From Aerococcaceae bacterium DSM 111022 (GTDB lineage Bacteria; Bacillota; Bacilli; Lactobacillales; Aerococcaceae), in assembly GCA_015863195.1 (NCBI GenBank), contig JACBXO010000001.1, positions 1 through 64,000 of the forward strand: a stretch of 64,000 nt of DNA, in the 5' to 3' direction. This document shows, piece after piece, positions 44,550 through 52,886 of this stretch (positions within the stretch are counted from its first letter, which is position 1; each line of letters opens with the position of its first letter). Below the pieces are notes generated by a model. That model made no database searches. It saw only the letters and a list, made by a program, of their open reading frames with translations, and was not told the DNA's origin. A program made the position numbers and the translations under genes.

Positions 44550-44776
44550 AACTGAACTTTTACCCATTCCATAAGCACCAATACAAACTGATTAAATGGA
44601 GATTGGTCTTCCACCCACACTGGGAACCATTAAGGATTGTCACTAGGTTAAAGTGTCAATCATGTGGTAAAGAAATAAACAGATTTTTAAAAGAGAGAAG
44701 AGATGAAAAGTTTGAAAGAGAGAATAGACACTTAGAAGGCTACTGGTCTGGAAATGAGAAAGAGGTGGCGGAATGA
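44546..44776 (+). CDS. Small phage protein with a CxxC motif
   Basis: A 76-residue basic protein with one CxxC pair ('KCQSCGKEI', about residues 36-44) and a histidine-rich start that could bind a metal. No family recognised. It ends in ...KEVAE with the shared junction gaggtggcggaatga. Confidence 0.55.
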   Translation: MKLNFYPFHKHQYKLIKWRLVFHPHWEPLRIVTRLKCQSCGKEINRFLKERRDEKFERENRHLEGYWSGNEKEVAE

Positions 44777-44898
44777 ATAAAGATAAAGAGTGGGCACAAA
44801 AAGAAGTTGATAGATACTTATCTTATGAAGGGGTGAACGAAGCCAGAAACGCACTGGTATTCGCTAAAGGAGTAATCGACCAACTGGACGAACCAGAA
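44762..44898 (+). repeat. 137-bp exact direct repeat, copy 2
   Basis: Identical to 43707-43843. Ends abruptly in unrelated sequence at 44899, cutting into the gene fragment at 44903-45055. Confidence 0.95.
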
Positions 44899-44946
44899 AT
44901 TGATGGCATTAGCGGCGGAGCAAGGCCTAATTACTGGGGTGATTAA
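44773..44946 (+). CDS. Chimeric short protein made by the 137-bp duplication
   Basis: A 57-residue reading frame: residues 1-42 equal the start of the protein at 43718, then 15 unrelated residues (EIDGISGGARPNYWGD) before a stop. The tail comes from reading another gene in a different frame, so this looks like a recombination product, translated because the copied segment carries its own ribosome site. Probably not functional. Confidence 0.55.
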   Translation: MNKDKEWAQKEVDRYLSYEGVNEARNALVFAKGVIDQLDEPEIDGISGGARPNYWGD

Positions 44947-45055
44947 CACAGCGAGTGGTTATTTCATTCCAGATGATACCTCGCTTACCGTTAAGGGAAC
45001 AATGTTCATTATTCGTTATGAATTTCAAAGTATTAAGATAACACGAGGTGACTAA
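44903..45055 (+). pseudogene. Fragment of a small phage gene truncated at its start
   Basis: A frame of about 50 codons (MALAAEQGLITGVINTASGY...RYEFQSIKITRGD) that begins right at the end of the direct repeat and reads to TAA 45053-45055, directly before the late regulator. It looks like the C-terminal end of a gene whose front was replaced by the duplicated segment. No family is recognised. Confidence 0.45.
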
Positions 45056-45472
45056 GTGAAACGATCAACATTTAATTACATCAAACAGATTTTAAAGGAC
45101 TACTCACAGATTGATGACCACATCAAGAGACGCATGGAAGAGTTGCAATATCCATACCGTCCCGATGATGTCAACGCAGGCATCAAGAGCAATGCTCAAT
45201 CGGACTCAATGACCAATTTAATGATTACCATTGAGCAGGACAGACGGCTATCGGCTTTGGAACGCAACAAAAAAGTGGTGGAAGATAACTTGAATGAATG
45301 CGGTAAGGACACTAAGACGATTATCACGGAATTATATATCAAACGGTATCCTAGGTATCACATGGAAGGCTTGGTTGAGAATCACTTAATTGAATGTGGT
45401 CGGACTAAAGCTTTCCAGCTAAGGGATAACTTTTTTGAAAACATTGCAGACGATTTGGGATTAGATAAATAA
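45056..45472 (+). CDS. ArpU/RinA-like late transcription regulator
   Basis: A 138-residue, helical, basic protein ('STFNYIKQILKDYSQIDDHIKRRMEELQYPYRP') ending with an HTH-like segment ('CGRTKAFQLRDNFFENIADDLG'). Its size, composition and position just ahead of HNH/terminase match the ArpU/RinA group, which activates the late genes of Gram-positive phages. Starts at GTG 45056 following acgaggtg. The likely target is the promoter region behind it (45480-45520). Confidence 0.72.
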   Translation: MKRSTFNYIKQILKDYSQIDDHIKRRMEELQYPYRPDDVNAGIKSNAQSDSMTNLMITIEQDRRLSALERNKKVVEDNLNECGKDTKTIITELYIKRYPRYHMEGLVENHLIECGRTKAFQLRDNFFENIADDLGLDK

Positions 45473-45521
45473 CGAACGAAAAACGAATTTATGACACCTG
45501 AATTGGTGGTATATTGGTAGC

Positions 45522-45596
45522 ATAGAAAAGTGAGTCAAGGACAGCAGGCCGAAAACAAACAAACCGAAGTTGCGAACTTCACTCACTTTTTATTTT
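45522..45596 (+). ncRNA. Candidate small phage RNA with terminator, ahead of the late genes
   Basis: A TATATT element (45510-45515) precedes a 75-nt segment that folds into a long closed structure: outer stem aaaagtgagt (45526-45535) with actcactttt (45581-45590), inner hairpin gaagtt-gcg-aacttc (45566-45580), then tatttt. It contains no reading frame. It may be a small RNA or an attenuating leader of the late operon. Unverified. Confidence 0.45.
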
Positions 45597-45663
45597 AAAT
45601 CCAGATGATTTTGCGGGGACGAATGAGCCTAAATGGAACGCAGTCATTTGGCGCACGTTATGT

Positions 45664-46038
45664 GTGGTATATAAATTATTTAGACACCTTAGCGGGTGTC
45701 TTTTATTATTTAAAGGCGGTGGTCTATCTATCTACAAGGAAGTCAATCCATTTTATAAATCCAGCAAGTGGAGGCGGAAGCGGGAGAACATACTAAGGAA
45801 GTATAATTATCTCTGCCAAGAGTCAAGACAGTACGGCAAGACAGTCAAGGCAGATACGATTCATCATATCTATCCGCTAGAAGAGTATCCAGAACTGGCG
45901 CTAGTTGATTGGAACTTGATACCAGTGAGTCGTTCAGCGCACAATACATTCCATGATCGTGATGATAATAAAATTATTGGGAGAGGATTGTATTGGCAAA
46001 ATAAAATTAGAAATCAATTTGAAAATTATTTTCAATAA
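45664..46038 (+). CDS. HNH endonuclease of the packaging module
   Basis: An HNH nuclease with 'FYKSSKWRRKRENILRKYNYLCQ', 'TIHHIYPLEEYPELALVDWNLIPV' and 'SAHNTFHDR', the type next to terminase in cos phages, where it assists cos cleavage. The frame opens at GTG 45664, giving 124 residues, but this crosses a terminator-like hairpin (agacacc/ggtgtct plus T-run, 45682-45708). The only good ribosome site (aaaggcggtgg, 45712-45722) lies in the frame and is followed at the right distance by ATC 45730, not a usual start codon, giving 102 residues. The real start is therefore open. Confidence 0.8.
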   Translation: MVYKLFRHLSGCLLLFKGGGLSIYKEVNPFYKSSKWRRKRENILRKYNYLCQESRQYGKTVKADTIHHIYPLEEYPELALVDWNLIPVSRSAHNTFHDRDDNKIIGRGLYWQNKIRNQFENYFQ

Positions 46039-46140
46039 CCCCCCCATCATTTAAATTTAATTTTTACCTTATTGAGGACCGAGGAGGAGGACTCTTTCTC
46101 TCTCCATCGGGTTTTCACATTTTTTCAGTGACAATTTAGA
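46036..46140. other. Candidate cos region between HNH and terminase genes
   Basis: The 117-bp gap begins with a run of seven C (46039-46045, within aacccccccatc), unusual in this AT-rich genome, and has a purine tract gaggaccgaggaggagga. In cos phages with this gene order the cohesive-end site usually lies in exactly this gap and is GC-rich. Not proven. Confidence 0.4.
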
Positions 46141-46155
46141 AAGGCGGTGATGTAA

Positions 46156-46707
46156 ATGGGCGAATTAATAAAGAAATTACGTGAAGAAAAAGGTTTGAAA
46201 CAAAGTGAATTTGCTGAAAAGATTGGTATATCTAGGACTTACTTATCTATGATTGAGAATGGTAAGAAAAGAGCGCAAGAATCTTTACTGACAAAGATTA
46301 TAGAAGTATTTGACTTACCAAAAAATTATTTCAAACAGAGCGGAAAACCTGAAGGTCTAACTTTTGAAATTAAGATGAGTGAAGTAAAAAGATTGAAAGC
46401 TAACATTGTAAGTAACATGAAGTCACTTGATGTTTATAAAAAAGAATTTGATACGATGATTGAGGTATATGCTGATATGATCTATCACTACAAGCGTATG
46501 ATGGAACTTTATGAAAAGCTTGGTTACCCAGTTGAAGATGACTTTGGTAAAAAACCTGTATTAGTAACCCAACTTGAAACGCTTAGAAAAGATATTGTTA
46601 CATACTCCGATAGATTAATGGTTAATCCTAAATCATATCAAACAATGTCAGACATCAACGAACCACCTAAATCAAAATTAGCTGAAGCGTTGCAAATGAT
46701 TGGATAA
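46156..46707 (+). CDS. terS: Terminase small subunit, P27-like, fused to an XRE-type HTH
   Basis: A 183-residue protein. Residues 1-62 are a classic XRE helix-turn-helix ('[33 protein letters not shown]'); the remaining 120 residues are helical and end with '[25 protein letters not shown]', in keeping with P27-family small terminase subunits. Its position, overlapping the large subunit gene, supports this. The N-terminal domain would recognise the pac/cos DNA. ATG 46156 follows aaggcggtgatg. Confidence 0.72.
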   Translation: MGELIKKLREEKGLKQSEFAEKIGISRTYLSMIENGKKRAQESLLTKIIEVFDLPKNYFKQSGKPEGLTFEIKMSEVKRLKANIVSNMKSLDVYKKEFDTMIEVYADMIYHYKRMMELYEKLGYPVEDDFGKKPVLVTQLETLRKDIVTYSDRLMVNPKSYQTMSDINEPPKSKLAEALQMIG

Positions 46708-48442
46708 AAAACCAATAAACAGACAAATTGTGATGGAGTATGCACAAAGTGTTGTTGGTGATAAGAAAATAGCTGGTAAAGAAATTATACAAAGTTGCCA
46801 AAGATTTTTAGATGATGTTGGAAATGATGAGTATGATTTTAGAACTCGCGATGCAGAATTTGTTATAAAAATTATTGAAACAACGTTCGTCCATGATAAG
46901 GGAGAGAGGTTAGATGGTTCTCCATTACGTGGGGAGCCTTTTATTTTGGAGCCATGGCAAAAATTTATTATCTATAACCTATTAGGTTTTTTCCAAAAAG
47001 ACACTGAGATAAGGCGATATAAAGAAGCATTTATATTTTTGCCACGTAAAAATGGTAAGACGCGATTTGTTGCTGCTCTTTCATGGGGATTGTCTTTACT
47101 TGAGAGAAAGTCTGGATCTACCGTTTATATTGTAGGTGCTGCACTTAAGCAAGCAATGCAGTCATTTGAATTTATTAAGTTTAACTTGACTGAAATGGGT
47201 GAAATTAATAACTTCAGAGTGTTGGATAATAATATGGAACATTCAATTAGTGGCGCATTAGGCGATGGCTCATTGTTCATTCAAGCTTTAGCTGCAAATC
47301 CTGATACTCAAGACTCACTAAACTGTAACATCGGAATTGCAGATGAGTTGCATGCTTATAAGACACCAAAGCAATACAATATCATAAAGGAAGCAATGAA
47401 AGCTTATACTAATAAATTAATGATAGGTATTACAACCGCTGGTGACAAGATGAGTTCATTTTGTTATCAGCGTTTAAAGTATTGTCAAAAGATATTAGAT
47501 AAAACTGTAAAGGATGAACAGTACTTTGTATTTATTGCTAAAGCAGATGAAGATGAAGCTGGTAATGTTGATTACACTAATCCTATCCAACATGAAAAAG
47601 CTAATCCAAATTACGGTGTTACGATTCGTCCAGAAGATATTTTGAATGATGCGGAGCAAGCTCAAAATGACCCGCAACAGCGCAAAGATTTTTACGCTAA
47701 ATCATTAAATATATATACTTCAGCAATGAAAGCTTACTTCAATATTGATGAGTTTAGAAAGTCTGATAGTAACTATGATTGGACTTTAGACGAATTAGCT
47801 AAGTTACCAATAAAATGGTATGGAGGTGCTGACTTATCTAAGATGCATGATTTAACTGCAGCTGCATTAAGTGGTACTTATAAGCATAAAGGTAAGGAAG
47901 TAGATATTATCATCACTCATGCTTTTTTCCCGATTACACAAGCTTATGTAAAAGCTGAAGAGGATAATATACCACTATTTGGTTGGCAAGATGATGGCCA
48001 CTTAACGATGAGTAATACACCTACTGTTTTATACGATGATGTCGTGAGATGGTTTATTAATATGCGTAAGTTAGGATTCAGTATAAAACAGATTGGTTTT
48101 GATAAAAAGTTTGGTCGTGAGTTCTTTAATGGAATGAAGAAGGCTAAATTTAGAATTGTAGACCAACCTCAGTATTTTTATAAAAAATCAGAAGGCTTTA
48201 GACATATAGAAATGAAGTCTAAGAATGAAGAATTATATTACTTGCATAGTTCAGCGTTTGAGTATTGTGTACAAAATGTTAGAGCTATCGAAAAAACGGA
48301 TGATATGATTCAATACGAAAAAGTTGATGGTGATGGTGGTAGTGCAAGGATTGACTTGTTTGATGCTGGTGTATTTGCCACGGTTCAAAAACTTGATGAT
48401 ACAACGATGGATAATGTAGCTAAGAAATGGTTAAACAGTTAG
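46700..48442 (+). CDS. terL: Terminase large subunit
   Basis: A 580-residue phage packaging motor of the Terminase_1 type. Walker A-like 'FLPRKNGKT' (about residues 113-121), an acidic '[10 protein letters not shown]' Walker B region (about 211-220), and a C-terminal RNase H-like nuclease with '[14 protein letters not shown]' (about 373-386). It packages DNA into proheads and cuts it. Starts at TTG 46700, overlapping the small subunit gene by 8 bp. Ends in TAG, showing that amber is a true stop in this phage. Confidence 0.95.
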   Translation: MDKKPINRQIVMEYAQSVVGDKKIAGKEIIQSCQRFLDDVGNDEYDFRTRDAEFVIKIIETTFVHDKGERLDGSPLRGEPFILEPWQKFIIYNLLGFFQKDTEIRRYKEAFIFLPRKNGKTRFVAALSWGLSLLERKSGSTVYIVGAALKQAMQSFEFIKFNLTEMGEINNFRVLDNNMEHSISGALGDGSLFIQALAANPDTQDSLNCNIGIADELHAYKTPKQYNIIKEAMKAYTNKLMIGITTAGDKMSSFCYQRLKYCQKILDKTVKDEQYFVFIAKADEDEAGNVDYTNPIQHEKANPNYGVTIRPEDILNDAEQAQNDPQQRKDFYAKSLNIYTSAMKAYFNIDEFRKSDSNYDWTLDELAKLPIKWYGGADLSKMHDLTAAALSGTYKHKGKEVDIIITHAFFPITQAYVKAEEDNIPLFGWQDDGHLTMSNTPTVLYDDVVRWFINMRKLGFSIKQIGFDKKFGREFFNGMKKAKFRIVDQPQYFYKKSEGFRHIEMKSKNEELYYLHSSAFEYCVQNVRAIEKTDDMIQYEKVDGDGGSARIDLFDAGVFATVQKLDDTTMDNVAKKWLNS

Positions 48443-48455
48443 GAGGTGAGCGGAA

Positions 48456-49679
48456 ATAGGACGAGTACAAGATTTTTTTAAACGAGCTTTTGAATATTAC
48501 AACGATGATCCGACAACAACCTCTATAACACAATCTGACAACCAACAAGCAATTACCTTAGAACTAGTTAAAGCAGGGATGTTTGAAAACTATCCAGGTT
48601 ATACAAAATTATCTGACAATGCAGATGTTCGTATCGCTGTAGATAAAATAGCTGACTTAGTTTCAAGTATGACTATTCATCTAGTAGAAAATGGTGATGA
48701 CGGTGATAAACGAATTAAGAATGCTTTATCGCGTAAAATTGATATAGAACCTTGTCGTAATATGACCAGGAAAACATGGCTCTACAGAATTGTAAAAGAT
48801 ATGTTGTTAGATGGTGATGGTAATTCAATCGTTCGTGTAAAAATTAATCGACAAACAAATTTAATTGAAGATCTTATTCCTTTAAGTATGGATAGAGTCG
48901 ATTACGAAATTAAAGAAGATGACTACCAAATTTGGTATAAAGATAAGAAATTTAAGCCAGATGAAGTAATGCATTTTGTTATTAATCCAGATGATGAACA
49001 TCACTGGAAAGGAAATGGTTACAAAACTACCATACGAGATATTGTTAAAAACTTGAATCAAGCAAACGCTACTAGAAATAGTTTTATGAATGGCCAGTAT
49101 ATGCCAAACATCATTGTTAAAGTTGACTCTTTGAGTGAAGAGTTATCTTCTGAAGAAGGTAGAGACGGTGTTAAGAATAAGTTCTTAAAAAACAAGCCAG
49201 GGGAGCCTTTGGTAATCCCGGCTGAACTATTAGAGGTTGAACAAGTAAAACCATTATCTCTAAAAGATATAGCAATTAATGAATCAACTGAATTAGATAA
49301 GCGAACGATTGCTGGCATCTTTGGTGTTCCTGCTTTTTTTCTTGGCGTGGGCGACTTTGACCGTGATGAATACAATAATTTTATTAACACTCGAATTATG
49401 AGTATTGCTCAAACCATCGCTCAAACATTAACTAGAGATTTATTATACAGCGAGGATTGGTACTTTAGATTGAATCCTAGAAGTCTATATTCATATGCCT
49501 TAACAGATTTAGTAAATGCGGGTGGCGAGATGGTCAAGATGAATGCAATGCGAAGAAATGAACTTAGGGATTGGGTTGGATTGGATCCTGATGAAGAGAT
49601 GGAAGAACTAATAGTTTTAGAGAATTATATTCCACAAGGACAATTAGGAGACCAAGAAAAATTGAAAGGTGGTGATTGA
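48456..49679 (+). CDS. Portal protein (HK97 type), probable ATA start
   Basis: An HK97-family portal protein (about 407 residues from 48456): 'VRIAVDKIADLVSSMTIHLV', 'KTWLYRIVKDMLLDGDGNSIVRV', 'MHFVINPDDEHHWKGNGY' and 'IAGIFGVPAFFLGVG' are typical. The first ATG of the frame (48579) has no ribosome site and would remove 41 residues that look normal for the family (GRVQDFFKRAFEYYNDDP). The strong site aggaggtgag (48441-48450) points to ATA 48456-48458 as start; a stop lies just upstream in frame. Forms the dodecameric DNA gate of the prohead. Confidence 0.9.
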   Translation: MGRVQDFFKRAFEYYNDDPTTTSITQSDNQQAITLELVKAGMFENYPGYTKLSDNADVRIAVDKIADLVSSMTIHLVENGDDGDKRIKNALSRKIDIEPCRNMTRKTWLYRIVKDMLLDGDGNSIVRVKINRQTNLIEDLIPLSMDRVDYEIKEDDYQIWYKDKKFKPDEVMHFVINPDDEHHWKGNGYKTTIRDIVKNLNQANATRNSFMNGQYMPNIIVKVDSLSEELSSEEGRDGVKNKFLKNKPGEPLVIPAELLEVEQVKPLSLKDIAINESTELDKRTIAGIFGVPAFFLGVGDFDRDEYNNFINTRIMSIAQTIAQTLTRDLLYSEDWYFRLNPRSLYSYALTDLVNAGGEMVKMNAMRRNELRDWVGLDPDEEMEELIVLENYIPQGQLGDQEKLKGGD

Positions 49680-50262
49680 GATAGAAACTAGGCAATCATT
49701 TTTGAGCACGAATTTTAGGACTGAACTAGTAGACGAGAAACTCTATTTGGAAGGCTATTTTATTCGATTCAATGAAGAAACAGAGTTGTGGCCAGACGTA
49801 TATGAAGAAGTTTTGCCAGAGTCAGTAAAGGAGAGTATTAATAACGATATTCGATGTTTGTTTAATCATGATACTGGCTCAGTGTTAGGTCGGACATCTA
49901 ACAATACTTTGAAACTTACAGTTGATGATAAAGGTGTTTTTGGTTCAGTAGAAGTTAATCAAGAAGATCCAGAAGCGATGTCAGTTTATTCAAAAGTCAA
50001 ACGTGGAGATATTGATGCTTGTAGTTTCGGATTCAATGTTAGAAAAGAAGAAATTGAAGATAGAGACGATGGCACAACGAAATTTGTATTAAAAGATATT
50101 GATTTGCATGAAGTAAGCGTCGTGACCTTTCCAGCATATCCAACAACAGCAATCGCCGCTAGAAATAAAGATATTGAATTAGATAAGCGTAGAAAATTAG
50201 AAATTAAAAAGAAAGAAGCGAGGGAAAAAATACATGGCATTAAAACAATTGATTTTAAGTAA
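49669..50262 (+). CDS. Prohead protease (HK97 type, U35)
   Basis: A 197-residue assembly protease: 'IETRQSF' at the start, the catalytic histidine in 'LFNHDTGSVLGRT' (about residue 66) and the serine in 'DACSFGFNV' (about 118). It cleaves the scaffolding part of the capsid protein during maturation. Possible starts are GTG 49669 or 49672; an ATA at 49681 is also well spaced from aaaggtgg. The gene overlaps the portal end and, by 29 bp, the start of the capsid gene. Confidence 0.92.
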   Translation: MVIEIETRQSFLSTNFRTELVDEKLYLEGYFIRFNEETELWPDVYEEVLPESVKESINNDIRCLFNHDTGSVLGRTSNNTLKLTVDDKGVFGSVEVNQEDPEAMSVYSKVKRGDIDACSFGFNVRKEEIEDRDDGTTKFVLKDIDLHEVSVVTFPAYPTTAIAARNKDIELDKRRKLEIKKKEAREKIHGIKTIDFK

Positions 50263-51448
50263 AAAAATCCAAGCAAAACGAAGTGAATTAGATACAGTTT
50301 TATCAGAAATCGAACCATTAAATGATAAGAAAACTGAATTAGAACAAGCAATCGAAGAAGCAGAAACAACTGAAGAAGTTACTGCGGTTGAAGAGTCAAG
50401 TGAAGAGTTACAAAAAGATTTAGATGATAAACAAGCAGAAATTGATTCATTGAATGAAGAAATTGCTGAATTGGAAAATCAATTAGAAGCAATCAACAAC
50501 AAAAAGGATGAACCTAAAGAGGGGGAAAAAAGAAATATGTTAAAAGGTAAAGAAAAAGAACAAGAATTACGTGGTGGTATTAGCGCTTATATTCGAGCAA
50601 AAGGTGATTGGAATTCTTTGTCATCAGAAACACGCGCTCAATTTACAACAGTTGAGGGTGGAGCATTAATCCCTGAAGAAGTCCATCCAATTAAAGATAC
50701 ATCTGATGAAATTTTTGATTTAACTAAATATATTAATGTTGTCAAAGTAAATCGTGCAAGTGGTAAATATCCAATTTACAAGCACTCAAATGGTGTGATG
50801 GTAACAGTTGAAGAATTAGCTAAAAACCCAGAATTGGCAGTTCCAACATTCGATGATGTTACATTTGATGTTTCTACTTACCGTGGATATATTCCAGTAT
50901 CTCAAGAAGTTATTGATGATGCGGACTTTGATGTTACAGGTTTGATTGCTGAAGAAATTGAGTTACAAGAAATTCGCACAAAAAATAATCAAGTAATTGC
51001 TGCATTCAAAGCTATGCCAGCAAAAACAGTTTCTGGATTAGATGAAATTAAAACAATGTTTAATACAAGCATTTCTAAGAAGTTCTCAAATGTAAAAGCC
51101 TTTGTTTCTGCTTCACTTTATAATGAGCTTGATTTAATGAAAGATACAGAAGGGCGTTACTTGTTACAACCAAGTGTAATTTCACCTACAGGTAAAGTGT
51201 TATTTGGTAAAGACGTAATTGTTATTGATGATGATGTTATCGGTTCAGCAGAAGGCGACTTGGTGGGGTTCTTTGGTGATAGTAAAGCGGCTATTACATT
51301 ATTTGACCGTAAAAAGAACTCAGTAAAATGGGTAGACCACGACATTTATGGACAATTACTTGCTGGATTCACTCGTTTCTCTGTGAATATTGTTGATACA
51401 GGAGCAGGATTCTATGTAACTTACACACCACCAGTAGCAGGAGCATAG
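50234..51448 (+). CDS. Major capsid protein, HK97 fold, with N-terminal scaffold
   Basis: A 404-residue protein. Residues 1 to about 100 form an acidic coiled coil (delta domain, e.g. 'IDSLNEEIAELENQLEAINN'), expected to act as scaffold and be removed by the protease near the basic stretch EGEKRNMLKGKEKE. The remaining 300 residues are an HK97 capsid: 'GGALIPEEVHPI', 'RGYIPVSQEVIDDAD', 'FVSASLYNELDLMKD', 'IYGQLLAGFTRFSV'. It builds the icosahedral head. Confidence 0.95.
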   Translation: MALKQLILSKKIQAKRSELDTVLSEIEPLNDKKTELEQAIEEAETTEEVTAVEESSEELQKDLDDKQAEIDSLNEEIAELENQLEAINNKKDEPKEGEKRNMLKGKEKEQELRGGISAYIRAKGDWNSLSSETRAQFTTVEGGALIPEEVHPIKDTSDEIFDLTKYINVVKVNRASGKYPIYKHSNGVMVTVEELAKNPELAVPTFDDVTFDVSTYRGYIPVSQEVIDDADFDVTGLIAEEIELQEIRTKNNQVIAAFKAMPAKTVSGLDEIKTMFNTSISKKFSNVKAFVSASLYNELDLMKDTEGRYLLQPSVISPTGKVLFGKDVIVIDDDVIGSAEGDLVGFFGDSKAAITLFDRKKNSVKWVDHDIYGQLLAGFTRFSVNIVDTGAGFYVTYTPPVAGA

Positions 51449-51459
51449 GAGGAAAAAAC

Positions 51460-51666
51460 ATGGAAGAATATAAAGTAATCCATCCATTTAAAGATTTAGA
51501 AGACAAAGCAAAAACTTTTCCTAATGGTCGTGAGTACCATACAGGCGACAAATTCCCTATGACTAAGCGTAATGTCCCGCCTGAGCGTATTGAAGAATTA
51601 TCAACCTCTAACAATAAAATTGGTCGCCCTTTAATTGTTAGGGTTGATACGAAAGAAAAAGAATAA
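51460..51666 (+). CDS. Small head protein, unknown
   Basis: A 68-residue protein ('IHPFKDLEDKAKTFPNGREYHTGDKFP') found between capsid and connector genes, where many HK97-type phages have a small protein of similar type. Probably a head decoration or Rho-termination-factor-like small protein; unproven. ATG follows taggaggaaa. Confidence 0.65.
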   Translation: MEEYKVIHPFKDLEDKAKTFPNGREYHTGDKFPMTKRNVPPERIEELSTSNNKIGRPLIVRVDTKEKE

Positions 51667-51938
51667 TGGAAACTGAAGTTTTAACTATCCTAAAAGCTAG
51701 ATTAGGAATCTCTACAACTGTTAGAGATTCCTATTTAAAAGCGATTATAAAAGGTGTTATGGATGAGTTAGAAAATCAACAAGGTATTAAGATGGACGTT
51801 AGTAGAAATGATCACTTGATGTTTTTAGCGGACTATTCTGAATACCGTTATTCTAATCGTGATGCACCTAATATGCCAAGACACTTACAATGGCGACTAC
51901 ATAATTTATTTGTAGGTGGTGGTATAGATGTTCAATGA
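51666..51938 (+). CDS. Head-tail connector protein (gp6-like adaptor)
   Basis: A 90-residue helical protein ('LTILKARLGISTTVRDSYLKAIIKGVMDELENQQG') of the gp6-like connector group that forms a ring below the portal. Starts one base after the previous gene's stop region (overlap at 51666) and overlaps the next gene by 11 bp. Confidence 0.82.
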   Translation: METEVLTILKARLGISTTVRDSYLKAIIKGVMDELENQQGIKMDVSRNDHLMFLADYSEYRYSNRDAPNMPRHLQWRLHNLFVGGGIDVQ

Positions 51939-52221
51939 TGAAGTGACTTTAATCACTAAAAATGAAAAACAAGATAAATATAAAAATGTTATTTACGATG
52001 AAGAAAGAATAACAATTCTTTGTCGTGAAGAAAGTATAACACGGGCAGAATTCTATAACGCTGGAAGAGAAGGACACAAACCAAGTGTGACATTAGTCAT
52101 CCATCCTTATGAATATTTCCGTCAACAAGAATTAGAGTATAAGGGCCAACGCTACCGTGTTATTAGAACCTTTTCAGATGATATTGAAGAGTTGGAATTA
52201 GTGTGTGAGGTGATGGAATGA
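51928..52221 (+). CDS. Head closure protein
   Basis: A 97-residue beta-rich protein ('FNDEVTLITKNEKQDKYKN...CREESITRAEFYNAGREGHKP...EYKGQRYRVIRTF') of the phage head-tail joining/head closure family. It seals the head after packaging and receives the tail. Overlaps neighbours by a few bases. Confidence 0.88.
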   Translation: MFNDEVTLITKNEKQDKYKNVIYDEERITILCREESITRAEFYNAGREGHKPSVTLVIHPYEYFRQQELEYKGQRYRVIRTFSDDIEELELVCEVME

Positions 52222-52574
52222 AAGTAAATGTTTCAGAACTTTCAAAAGCCATTGTTCAAAGTTTGGAAGAATACACCAATGAAGTTCAAGAAGAGATTAA
52301 AGATGAAGAAGAAAAAATTGCTAAAGATGGTGTCCAACAACTGAAGTCAACCAGTCCTAAACGTAAAGGTAAGTATGGGCGAGGTTGGAAATTAACCAAA
52401 GAAAAAGACGGAACAACCGTACATAACAGCGTCTATCAACTGACTCATTTACTAGAACATGGCCATGCCAAAGTGAATGGCGGTCGTGTGGAAGGTATTC
52501 CTCATATTGCTCCCGTTGAAGAAATGATGATTACGCAGTATGAACGAGCGGTAGAAAAAGCGGTGAAGCGATGA
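52218..52574 (+). CDS. HK97 gp10-like neck/tail-joining protein
   Basis: A 118-residue protein of the HK97 gp10 family ('LKSTSPKRKGKYGRGWKLTKEKDGTTVHNSVYQLTHLLEHGH'), with the conserved histidine-containing LLEHGH. Involved in joining head and tail. Starts in an atga overlap. Confidence 0.88.
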   Translation: MKVNVSELSKAIVQSLEEYTNEVQEEIKDEEEKIAKDGVQQLKSTSPKRKGKYGRGWKLTKEKDGTTVHNSVYQLTHLLEHGHAKVNGGRVEGIPHIAPVEEMMITQYERAVEKAVKR

Positions 52575-52885
52575 AATATTTAGAATTAGTCGAAATTTTA
52601 GAACAAACGGGCTTACCCGTTGCTTATAGCCACTTTGATGATAAGCAAAAATTGCCGTTTATCACATTTGAAGACGTTGGTTTAGATAGTTTGTTTGCAG
52701 ACGGCGAGAATTACTACGACATCACAGATTACGATGTCATTTTGCACTTTAAATACAAAGACCCTGAATTAGAACAGCGATTAAAAGACATATTCAAACA
52801 AAATAATATGACTTATACAGCCACAGCTGATCTATGGATTGAAGACGAAAAAAGATACTTAAAAACATATGAGGTGAATATATAA
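52571..52885 (+). CDS. Tail completion / neck protein
   Basis: A 104-residue protein ('LVEILEQTGLPVAYSHFDDKQKLPFITFEDVG') of the tail terminator-like group in HK97-type phages, located between gp10 and the major tail protein. It would cap the tail tube. Overlaps the gp10-like gene by four bases. Confidence 0.8.
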   Translation: MKYLELVEILEQTGLPVAYSHFDDKQKLPFITFEDVGLDSLFADGENYYDITDYDVILHFKYKDPELEQRLKDIFKQNNMTYTATADLWIEDEKRYLKTYEVNI

Positions 52886-52886
52886 A

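Noticed and set aside
45605-45796. A 63-codon frame overlapping the HNH start
   Set aside because: It reads the HNH region in another frame and ends in low-complexity glycine/serine; no ribosome site.
49675-49683. ATA start for the prohead protease as a second certain case
   Set aside because: Two GTG codons (49669, 49672) are available in frame, so a rare start is not needed.
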